This document shows, piece after piece, positions 10,943 to 20,800 of a stretch of 64,000 nt of DNA. The position numbers were made by a program, and so were the translations under genes. Location of the stretch: positions 43,894,001-43,958,000 of the forward strand of contig CM060733.1 in the NCBI GenBank assembly GCA_030704615.1, written 5' to 3'. Source of the stretch: Takakia lepidozioides (taxonomy: Eukaryota; Streptophyta; Takakiopsida; Takakiales; Takakiaceae). The notes beneath the pieces were generated by a model. It was not told where the DNA came from, ran no database searches, and saw nothing but the letters and a program-made list of their open reading frames with translations. Position 1 is the first letter of the stretch. Each line of letters begins with the position of its first letter.

Positions 10943-12637
10943 GTTCTATATGCCACTCACTGTCAATGCATTCAGATTCATGCACCATGGACACCACCTC
11001 CTCCAATGGGATTCCTGCTGCTGTGCTTGCATGATCTGCACCTGCTCCACTGGAGGAGGACTCACTTGGGAAGGGACGGGCACACAACTTAGTCTGCACC
11101 GAGACACCTTTGGTACAGAGAAATTGACCCTGTCCGGCCGATGGGAATCTCCATCCGACCCTGGAGGAGTGTTCAATTTCCTTTTGCATGATCCAAATCT
11201 TTCCTCGCCTTCCAAATGGGGGATCTTGGATTGCAAAGGGGAGCCTTCAGTGCACCTGTTCAGAGCTCTGGCCATCTTCGATGGGTCTCCGGACCTACTC
11301 GCAGCCCTTAGCATCAACAAAGTCGTATCAGGGCCCTTGCCTCCGCCCCGTCCCATCAGAAAATTGCGGTACCTGGTTTGTTGTGTAAGTGCCCGCACCA
11401 AGTCATCATCAGTGGCCACATACAAGTCACGTCCTGCTTTGGTAGACTGCTGCATCCAGGCATTGTGAACAGTCTCCGCCAAATTACAGGATGACATGTC
11501 GGCCAAGTCCTCCAAGGACATGTCTTGCAGGAGGCATTGCATGCAAATGTGAGGAATGAAAGGAAATGGAAGAGGTTCTGCAAGTGACAATCCAACAACC
11601 CCAAACGAACAGGCACGATGCAAAGTGAAATTTATGTTTCTGGGATTGAAGAGGCTTACCGTTGTCATGAAAGCTCCCCACTGTCTATACCTGAAGTGCC
11701 AGAAAACCAACCAGTCCTCCAACTCCTTCAGGTGGATACCAGTAGCAGCACCAGAGGAGAACCACCAAGCCCGGATTGCTTGGTAAGTGTTCTCAGCTTC
11801 TCCCATTGAGGTGGCATTTTTGTACTTGAGGCAGAGCTTTCTGTGCTCCAACTAAAGGTCAGGGTGAATGCAGCGCTTTGTATGACGTGCCAGAGATTGA
11901 CTCCAATGGAAGAGGCATGTGTGCTCCCTATTTTCCATTGGGACCTTAGGATCCCCCGAACCAAACACGCGCCGCACTGCATTGAAATTTGCCTGTGCAT
12001 CAGCCATGAAGCCCGCAAAATCTGTGTTCTGCATTCCATTGCGCTGCATGACGGCCAGAAGCGAATTCCACATGAGCATCTGGGATTCAGTGTCCTCCGA
12101 CTGCATATCACAAATTGCTATGGAGAGCACACGCTGGTACGCTGGATCGTACACATGGCACGCCATGGTTGTCCAACCCTTCACCCGTTTGCAGTGATCA
12201 AACATTAACCAACATTTAGCCAAATCTCCTCCAGGTTGCATTCGGCGGACTATGCTCACACCACTGCCTTCGCCCACTATGGACATCTTGAACAATACAC
12301 CTTGGACGAGCCCTGGCCAGGGAAGATATACACTAGAAGCATTCGTGTCATTTACCACTGGGGTAACAACTCATTTTGAGTCGTAAAAGTCAAAGAACTG
12401 AGATCGACTAGAAGTTACAAACGATTTGTTAGAACAGACGTGGAAGTTGGGTCGGACATCCAATGATTGGAGTGGTAAAGGACGCAGACGCGCGAACAAC
12501 TGCTCAGCGATTATTGCGATTAATGCTGAAGAACCACATGGCGTAACCAGGCGGGTCGCCCGTGTGTCTGACCTTTTGGGCTGACTTTGACTTCTCCCTC
12601 CGGCTGAGTGGACTGACTCACCGGAGCGCGGTGACAC
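10943..12637 (-). pseudogene. MA: Mutator-like DDE transposase remnant
   Basis: Minus-strand frames (12358-11852 and 11851-10946) give CWLMFDHCKRVKGW, MACHVYDPAYQRVLS and FAGFMADAQANFNAV, then HTCLFHWSQSL, IRAWWFSSGA, WLVFWHFRYRQWGAF and SSCNLAETVHNAWMQQS. The two aspartates (VYD, MAD) and the CxxH (CLFH) fit the DDE core of Mutator-like transposases. An in-frame TAG separates the two parts (IHPDL*LEHRKL). GTAAGC after WGAFMTT looks like an intron donor. MB carries a homologue at 39.7-41.7 kb. The C-terminus is cut at 10942 by the M1 end. A weaker upstream exon may lie at 12371-12637. Confidence 0.72.
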
Positions 12638-12639
12638 AT

Positions 12640-13079
12640 GGACGTGGACGTGGACACCGACATGGCGGCGCCACGGCGAGCAGCACTGCTGCTACGTGGC
12701 CACGGGCCTGGGGCGCCACGTGGTAGTTGACCACATAACTTGCAGTGCTACATGCCTAGTGGCAATTGCGGGAAGTCGGCGCAACCACTGCTTTACTACT
12801 TTAAATGAAGTGCTCGAAATTACTTGACCAATCACTCATAGTGGTTCATGCTTTGAAGTTTTGGTGTTTGTAATGAGCCGACTAGTACATACGCATATAA
12901 TGCCATACAAGAGAACTAATCAAGTCATTAGAAATGCGAAAACAATGAGAGACATGTCATGAAACAAAACAAAATGAAAATGAAATGAAATGAAACAAAT
13001 GGTACTTCATTACATCTGCGGAAAGCTCAAAGAGCTTATGATACAAAATGAAAAAACCAAAGTGAAAAAGCAGCCCAAA
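12640..13079. other. Unassigned sequence next to MA
   Basis: It starts with a GC-rich stretch (GGACGTGGACGTGGACACC, then GGCGGCGCCACGGCGAGCAG) and becomes AT-rich after about 12.8 kb. I see no recognisable gene. It may be the 5' region of the MA transposase gene. Confidence 0.35.
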
Positions 13080-14490
13080 GCTACAAGGCTCAGTGACAGA
13101 TTGAGTCCCACGGAATAGATCATCTACCCATGCAGGTTTCTTGTAGCTATTGATCCACAGGGAATCATAGGTAATCTTGTGCTTGAAATCTGGCCCTCTT
13201 CGATGAATCTGGACCCACACTCTCTTTGCTCCTTCAGCTACACATGCTTCTGCACAAATCATGCATTCATCCTTGCCTCGCTGCTAGTAGCTGACAATGA
13301 CAGCCTCGATTTATTCTAGGAAACATCCAACTCAGCTTCTCAAACTAGTTCCTATGCTGAATGCGTCTGCTAGTCTATGAAATGTAACAAGCATTCACCT
13401 TTTTGCCTTGGTTGTCCCATCATTGACTGGGGCAGAATAGTATTCATTCCACAACTTCTCCTCATCTCTGTTACTTGTTTTTTGATACTTTCCTGTTGTC
13501 ACATTGGCAGTATCATGTCAAAGTCACTCCAAACTAGATTCACTCAACCAGCTAACTTGCAAAATTCAACATGGAAATTTAGGGCCGATTCTGATTAGAG
13601 GGAAAAACAAGGTGAAATGTGTTGAATACGATGCCTTCATTAGCATGTCTGATTTATAAATGGTGCCGCGCTGCTGCCAGTTCACCCATCTACCCATGCA
13701 GGTTTGTTGTAGCTATAGAGTCAATCTGGAGCTTGAAGCCGCCCTCTTGGGTGAATTGACCCACAATCTATCCCTTATCATACCTCTGCACAAATCATGC
13801 ATATATCATTGTCTTACTGCTAGCAGCTGATGATGACAGCCTAGATTTGTTCTTACACCCCAACCCTATTTGGAACCAGGTGAAAGGTGTTGAGGAAGGT
13901 GCCTTCATTAGCAGCACTCATTCTATCAATTGTGCTGCCGGCTACTGTTTCCCTTGCAACAATTGACCATCTACTCCAGCTGATTTCTTTTAGCTATTGA
14001 TCCCTCAGCCTAAACCTAAACATGAATCTGGTCCTCTATCCCTGGTCCCTCAGCTATCCCTGCACGTGTACAGATCATGGATACATCCCTCAGCCTTGCT
14101 GCTAGCAGCTGACAGTGACGGCGTGAAGTTCTTCCAGAAAACACCCCAACCTTGGACTTAACAGTAGTTCTGGACAATTATGAATGCACAACTGCTTCTC
14201 TCGTAGCGAACAGCACTCACCTTTTTGTCTCCATTGTCCCCCCATGACTGGGGTCGGAAAGTCTTAGCCCAAAGCTCTATTCACTTCCTATCGTGTTTGG
14301 GTACTTGCCGCTGCCACATCAGAGTAACTTGTCAAAGTCACTCTGCAAACACATCCCCAGTAACTTGTCACCCACTCCAAACCACCCCACATCCACCCAA
14401 CGAGCTAACTTACAACATTCAATATGTAAATTCAGGGTTGGGTCTGATGAGAGGGAAAATAGGCTGAAATAGGTCGAAGAAGAAGGGGCC
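13080..14490. repeat. Triplicated non-coding segment
   Basis: Three diverged copies share ordered landmarks. CATGCAGGTTTSTTGTAGCT or its relative is followed by TGCACAAATCATGCATxxATC and then TGCTAGCAGCTGAYRRTGAC; copies start near 13080, 13680 and 13960. The first and third copies are followed by a longer shared part (CACCTTTTTG...GACTGGGG, ...CAAAGTCACTC, ...GAGGGAAAA at 13388-13620 and 14211-14470). On the minus strand copy 1 keeps a 100-codon frame, but copies 2 and 3 have stops, so coding is not supported. It may be the leader or LTR of G0 or unrelated host sequence. Confidence 0.55.
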
Positions 14491-14697
14491 CTCACCACAT
14501 TGTCCTCGACCTTGTGTCATGACCCATGGAGGATTTGACTGACCATGCACCCAAGAGGACCTCTTGTGTGTGCGAAGTGTGTATTCTTGCAAGATAGGAT
14601 GAGTCTTGAAGAAAAGTAGAGACACTATAAATTTTCTTTACTGACATACCAGATTTTTTAAAGGGTACTGAAAAGGAATTCTACATATGATGTGGGA

Positions 14698-15021
14698 ATG
14701 AATGAGGAAGTTAAAGAAAAAGCTAAACAAGACAGAGCTGAACGAATAGAGAAATATGCTGCAGAAAGGGAGGCTCGGTTAAGAGAAGAGTTCCCATAAT
14801 TACAGAACTTGAAAATTATTCAAGGTGAGACATCAAACAGTGATAAACCAGAAGATCAGGAAATCGGATCGGTGGGAAGTGGGAACACTACACCAGAAGA
14901 AGTTGCCAGTAATGTACTTGGTGAATGGTTACCACAAGAAAGATCTGAAGGACCTTCTACAGTAACAAGCCCAAATAGAGGTTTTGCTGAAATATTAGAA
15001 GAAAGATTTGAGAACATTTGA
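14698..15021 (+). pseudogene. G0 gag N-terminal part
   Basis: MNEEVKEKAKQDRAERIEKY runs to a TAA at about 14797. The frame resumes at 14809 with a Ser/Glu/Pro-rich spacer ending ILEERFENI. It matches the position and acidic character of the G1 and G5 gag N-terminus. A stop and a frame change separate it from the capsid ORF at 15140. Confidence 0.6.
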
Positions 15022-15139
15022 GTGAAGAAGGTGAAAAAAGAATGAAAGCACTTCTCCAGAAAAGATAACCAGAACTGCACTCAAAGCTTTTAAAGATTCA
15101 TTAAGCTTAGTAGGGACAGCAGTTGGAAGACGACTATCA

Positions 15140-16105
15140 TTGGGACAAGGACCTCCTAGCTTTGAATCACTGTTTGGAAGACAAACACCAACACCACCAC
15201 AGCCAGCAGCAGCGGGACCATCCCAGTTTGGACAACCAATTGCACCAGCAGCACCAGTTGCACCAGCTACACCGATGGCTTTAGTAGCAAGCAAAACCAG
15301 ACCACCATTTCCTTTATATCATGGGAAATCTGATCCAGATATCCATCTTAATCAATTTGAAAACATGTGCACCATTTACAATGAAGCAACAGACCAAGAG
15401 AAGATCCGACTATTTCCTTGTTCAATGGCCCGAAAAGGCATTGAATGGTTGGCAACTTTCCCAACCAATCACTTTGCGAATTGGGCGGATATGAGAGCCG
15501 CGTTTCAAGAAAGATATAGATCCAACAAATCCACGTCTGAAATCTTCACAGGATTACAAAACCTAAGACAGAAAAAGAAAGAATTGGTAGTCGACTACCT
15601 GGAGAGAATAAAGACTCTAATCAGGAAACTACCTCAAGCACCAGGGGATGATTTGCAAAAATCATGGTTCATCAATGGACTTCGTCCTGAATACGTAACC
15701 ATGGTTACAGTCAACACTTTGGCTGAAGCAGTAGGAACTGCAAAGAAGTTGGAATTGGGATTCCATCAGAGCAGAAGCAAAGATTCCAAGGATCTCTTGG
15801 AAGAAGAAGACTCTGATGATGAAGAAAAGCCCAAGCAAAAGAAGAAAGAAGTGATTGACAAAATCACTTTAGATCAGAAGATAGCAGAGGCTATCAAGAA
15901 TTTTAAAGATGAAGGGCCACGAAAGGCAACATGGTGTCACAAATGCGGGACTGCAGGACACCTGGCAACGGAATGCCATATGAAGGACAAATACTGTGAT
16001 ATTTGTCATATGAACAATCATAATACCAGCCATTGTATTTACAACCAACAGGCCAAGAAGACTGGGTACACACGAGAGGTGGGGGTACACCAAGTCCAAA
16101 TCTGA
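15140..16105 (+). CDS. G0 gag: capsid domain and two zinc knuckles
   Basis: 321 aa. After a Pro/Ala-rich linker, residues about 60-195 form a Retrotrans_gag capsid domain (DPDIHLNQFENMC, RLFPCSMARKGIEWLATFP, LRQKKKELVVDYLERIKTL). A Lys/Glu-rich basic-acidic stretch follows. Near residues 258-300 are CHKCGTAGHLATEC (CCHC) and CDICHMNNHNTSHC, a second CCHC. It is the nucleocapsid-capsid protein of a gypsy element and would assemble particles and bind RNA. A third knuckle lies in the next frame. Confidence 0.85.
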   Translation: MGQGPPSFESLFGRQTPTPPQPAAAGPSQFGQPIAPAAPVAPATPMALVASKTRPPFPLYHGKSDPDIHLNQFENMCTIYNEATDQEKIRLFPCSMARKGIEWLATFPTNHFANWADMRAAFQERYRSNKSTSEIFTGLQNLRQKKKELVVDYLERIKTLIRKLPQAPGDDLQKSWFINGLRPEYVTMVTVNTLAEAVGTAKKLELGFHQSRSKDSKDLLEEEDSDDEEKPKQKKKEVIDKITLDQKIAEAIKNFKDEGPRKATWCHKCGTAGHLATECHMKDKYCDICHMNNHNTSHCIYNQQAKKTGYTREVGVHQVQI

Positions 16106-16138
16106 CGGGGAGGATCGGACGAACCAAGACGATACAAC

Positions 16139-16345
16139 ATGGGTAATCGTTATCAGAGGCCACAAAATGAATATCCACCAAGGGATAGGGAACATCAACC
16201 CAGAAACAAAGAAAGCACGAGATGCCACTATTGCAAGAAAGAGGGACACTGGAAACATGAATGCCAGTTGCGAATCAAGCATGAGGCAGAAGTGGGAAAT
16301 ATGGAAGCCGGACCAAGTGTAGCCGTAAGTGTGGTAACCCTGTAG
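16139..16345 (+). CDS. G0 gag C-terminal piece with third zinc knuckle
   Basis: 68 aa containing CHYCKKEGHWKHEC, a CX2CX4HX4C knuckle, in a basic Arg/Gln-rich context. It is separated from the main gag ORF by one stop and a frame change. Its stop codon abuts the ATG of the protease ORF at 16345. Either a programmed frame change or simple decay could explain the breaks. Confidence 0.65.
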   Translation: MGNRYQRPQNEYPPRDREHQPRNKESTRCHYCKKEGHWKHECQLRIKHEAEVGNMEAGPSVAVSVVTL

Positions 16346-17632
16346 TGGATACTCTTGCGGTAACCCGAACTCAGGCCAAGAAACAGAAACCTCCAGATAA
16401 GGAGATTGAAGAAGAACGGAAACAATATCCAGAAAGTGTAGCATGGCAGGAGAAAAAGAGCTTACACCATGAAGTAAGTAAAACCATAGCTCAAATGCAA
16501 GAGGGAACCCATATACCTTCTGGAGAGCCAACTCCAGATAAGCAAATCAGACCAACGGTGAAGACCATGAATACAACCACGGAAACAGAATTGGCCGAAG
16601 TAATCTGCCAGACCAAGACCCAAATTACCATTGGACAATTATTAAAAATTGCTCCACACTGCAAGAAAACTTTATTTCGAGCAATCGAGGCATTGACCCC
16701 CACACCAAAACAAAAACCAACACCAGAGGTTTACATGATTAAACCCAAAACTATACGACAAACTCCAGATTACGACGAAGCAGTACCCGTAATACAAGTA
16801 CGTATTGGACGGAAGATGGTAACGAATGTACTCATCGATGGAGGATCAGGAGTGAATATCATGACAGAAAAGATGAAGAAGTCATTAGGATTGGGGCACA
16901 TGGAACCTGCTCCATTCACGGTACGAATGGCTGATCAACGAAAAGTGCAGCCATTGGGGATCATCAGACGACTTGCAATGGAAGTAGCAGGACTGATATA
17001 CAAAATATCAGTAACCATTCTCAGAATGGAGGATGTGGCAGAGGGATATTCACTACTACTTGGCCGACCATGGTTAACACAAGCCCAATCACACCACGAT
17101 TGGGGAAGTCAAACTCTCACAATCAAAAAGGGAGCAGAACAAGTCACCATCACGACGAAGCAACGAGGTACCATTCCACGAGAGGAACGACCTTGCATAG
17201 TGGAAGAATATGATTGGTCCAGTGGACTGTCGGATGAAGAAGAAGCCACAGTATACGCAGCACATCCACAGTTGGAACCTATTGGACAACTGGTGGTCAA
17301 GCATACCACAACAGTAGGATATCACATGGTGAACACCCAAGGAGAACCAAATACTTTGAGAAATGAAGATCCAGAGGAAGAAGCGATGGACACACCTCAA
17401 CACCCGGCCCGGTTCTATCAAGAAAGGGAAGAAGACATTAAAATCAGTGAAGTACCTGCCACAATTGCAACCATCGGACAAGAGATTGCAGGATGGACAG
17501 TAACGGAAGAAACTCAATTGATTCAAGTGAATTTGGGAACAGTGGAAGAACCACAGATAATACGAGTAAGTGCAGGTCTCGAAGAATCATTTCTACAAGA
17601 AGCCACTGCATTATTCACTAAATACAATGATG
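16345..17632 (+). CDS. G0 protease region of pol, truncated
   Basis: The frame begins MDTLAVTRTQAKKQK. Near residues 165-180 it has VLIDGGSGVNIM, the active-site loop of a retropepsin of the DGGS type seen in Tat-lineage gypsy elements. Downstream are MADQRKVQPLGII and YSLLLGRPWL, the second conserved protease block. An acidic linker leads toward RT and ends at ATALFTKYND. Reading continues 83 bp into MC before a stop at 17715, giving a junk tail with HERHEHERKKKK. Reverse transcriptase is absent from the window for this element. Confidence 0.85.
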
Positions 17633-17765
17633 GGGGGCTGCTATTTCATGAGCGGCATGAGCATGAGCGGAAAAAAAAAAAGCATGAGCAGACCATTGTG
17701 AGTCCACGGAAATAGGGTTAGGAGGCACGGAAATAGGGTCATGTGAAGTTGGAATGTGGCACCAG
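17633..17765 (+). repeat. MC terminus and subterminal repeats
   Basis: GGGGGCTGCTATTTC is followed by ATGAGCGGCATGAGCATGAG, an A-run, another ATGAGC, and two copies of CACGGAAATAGGGT. The same block in reverse complement forms the right end of MB (45615-45763). These hexamer clusters are good candidates for transposase binding sites. Confidence 0.82.
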
Positions 17766-17853
17766 TGGACTTGAAATGCAACATGTTATTGCAAATTTTG
17801 TGGCAAGCCACGTCTATACAAGTGTGTTCTAACTGTCATAGCCAGAATGGGCA

Positions 17854-20800
17854 CTACTCTCCTACACCCTCCGAGGAACTTGCCCCACCTTCTTCCTCAT
17901 CCCCCTCATCCCCCTCGTCCTCCGAGCTCTGTGATGCATCAGTTCCACTATGCCTCTCAAAAATCCCGTCCTCTCCTTGGGGGACTGTCCACCTCACCTC
18001 CTGGGAATCTTCTGCGTCTTCTCCCCCACTTTCCTCAGCAGAATCCAAGACAAAATCTACGAGCCCGACGGGCTCTAATAGCTGCTGCCTCCTCCCTCAT
18101 CTTCATTTTCTTGAGGCTTGCCTCGTCTAAAATCTGCTGTACACGACTACGTTCGGAACACCTCCTAATGGACACCAAAGCAAGCCGGGCAGCATAAGTA
18201 GGAAGGATGTACTTCCTTTCTGGACTAGGCATGAAATCCCCCCTGGCAAAAAAAGGCACGTTCCTCCTGCCCATGAACTCCGGTGTAGACGTCCCTCCGG
18301 CAGTACTTGGCATCCTACAGTAAGAACAAATCCACTTCAAGAATGTCAATACCAGCACAACCACAAAGGGTTTTCAATGAAATAAGAGAGCGGAGGGAGG
18401 TGCCTCACGAAATCTGGAGGCAACTTACAATGCCACCACTCACTCGTAAACCGGGGGCTCCTCGGCCTCAATCCCAACTTCCTCCCCCTGCTCCTTCTCG
18501 GATTTTTCCTCATCCTCCGAGGATGCCTCTTCCTCTTTCGGCAGACATTCAGCCGCTGCAAGTTCCGAGTTGTGGAGGGCAGTATCTGGCTCGAAGGCGA
18601 ACACATGCCTGTCGGACAACGTCCCTGCCCACATTGAAGCACCTGAGGAACAAAGTGGGCGGTTAATAGCTTGCGGCATGCAATTGCAATCGGGCCAGGG
18701 GACAAACTGAGCACGTGAAGGCTTACCCGTGCCGCATGTGAGGTCCAGAATCCGCCCTTGGACATCCGAGCACGTCTCCATGAGGGTTTGGATGAAAGCA
18801 GGGCTCCGGGTCCGGCTGTACCGCCACAGTTTGCCTGTCTTTGTGTCCTTCGGCATACTGGAGTGGGGCACATAGTTGTAGAGGACATTGTAGGTTACAG
18901 GGTCCACAACGGCATCAACAAGACGACCGTCGTTGCGGAATTTGAATGTAGACCCTCTCTTCACAAAGCAATATGCCTCAAACACCAATGTCTGCACACC
19001 CAACAAAGAAGGGATCAACTCCAGGGTCTACTTAACATACACCACAATATGAAGTGAATGCAATAGATTGATAACTTACACTTTGGCCCTCTGTTCGCAA
19101 CCCCTGCGTACTGATGTAGAACCATTTTCTGAGGAGGACCGGGGTGACACTTTTCGGTGTCCACCTTGCCGCCGCATTCTCTGTGGTCTTCCCTCTCGTG
19201 GCAAGGACAACCACACATCCACCGTCATCCAGAAGCATCCCCGCCAGCCCAAACCCGGCTTCCCAGTAGTCCTCAGTAAACCTGTTCCAGGTGGGCACAC
19301 CATCCAGGCCCTCTAGCAGCTCCCCATCTGGAATGTCGAGGAGAATCATGTCGCAAGCTCTCTCCACCTCAACCCCCCCCCCCCCCCCCGAGTGCTCTTG
19401 CAATTCGTGCTCACAGCCAAGTCCCTGAACGGCAATAGGGCCTGGAACTGGAAAATGGCGCCGAATTTCCACTTTAGGGCCAGCCAGTCTAGGGACTTAG
19501 CCCGAAAATGGCCAAGTCCCTGAACGACAATAGGGCCTAGAACTGGAAAATGGCGCCGAATTTCCAGTTCAGGGCCAGCCAGTCTAGGGACTTAGCCATT
19601 TTTGGAGCCCTGACTGGAAATTCAGCGCCATTTTCCCTAACACCACATGAGGCCTCTAACATCCTGAAATGCAAGGACTTGAAAGAAAGACAGCGCGTAT
19701 GTACCTGTACAGAAGGCGCATTGCTGCTTTGTCCGCGTTCGGCTGGTCGGTGAACTCGTGGCTCCGGCGAGCATCTGCTATCTCCCGAAAGAATAGGTTG
19801 GTTTTGTAGAGCAGAAAGTACCTCGTCACATAGTCACGTAGGCTCTCTGCTGCAGGAGATATCTCCATCTTGAACTGATGTGCTTGTGTGTCCAGCTGCT
19901 CTTGCGCATTCGTCGTCACCTGTGGAGATTATCCATCAGATCGCTTTCCTGAAAAAATACAATGAATCCACCCCCTACTAGAGTAGAAGCCCCAAACGAA
20001 GCGTGGGGAAGTACCTGAAACCACCATGTCATGCGGTTCATCCACATGTCGAATGTGGGGTCAGAGAGTTTGTCCGGTTTAGGGAAGCTCCACATGTCCC
20101 TAGTACTTTGGGAACCATTCCAGATTTGGAGCCACCGGGTCTGTCCAACCACCCAGCATATTCGTAAGCGCCAAACACCACAAAAAGGAGTTGTTGCCAC
20201 CACAATTTGGTTAAGAATGTATCACCTTTTCTGTTGCATCCACACAGGATGTGGCTAGACGATGGAGCCTCCAATGTCATCGTGGGCTTCAGAGCGCGAG
20301 AGTAGTGCTTCCCCACCTCCACCAGAAAGTCGGCACCAAGGGTGGGATCAGCTATGGCCACGTACTTTACCATCCGCGACTTGTACTTTATGCGGGCCCT
20401 CACCTCCGCAGCTTTGACATACGATTCGAGTTCCGGGAGGGTTGGATTCTTCTCCTCTGACTCCATGTAGAACCTCCGCGCATGTGCCAAATCCTGCTGT
20501 ATTTTTGTCTGTCAAGAATGCGCACATAAGATTAGAGATCCTGCTCAACACAATTTCTTCTATTGGGGGAGGAGATTAGAAATCACGGTGAAGACCTTTT
20601 CTTCTATTGGGGGAGGAGAGACAGATTAGCTCAACAAAACTGTCAGGAGCTTTACCCGAAATATGTAGTCCACCATGGCGTCGACGCTCAGCCTATACCA
20701 GGTTCTGTCTGCCTTTGCCTCCGACTTGCGCAGGAGGTCGGCACTGAGGGAATTGGCAAACTCTTGCACCCCCTGCTTCCCGACATCCTTCACTCGGAAG

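Larger units (their letters stand above)
14698..17632 (+). mobile_element. G0: second Ty3/gypsy lineage, interrupted in pol
   Basis: Gag and protease are collinear with G3 but clearly diverged (for example RLFPCSMARKGIEWLATFP against RLFPCSLIKKASEWYARFP). The 3' part ends at FTKYND, just where RT would begin (compare FIKYKDVFAW in G3), because MC is inserted at 17633. No LTR for G0 is recognisable upstream. Frames are longer than in G1 and G3, suggesting a younger or better preserved copy. Confidence 0.8.
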
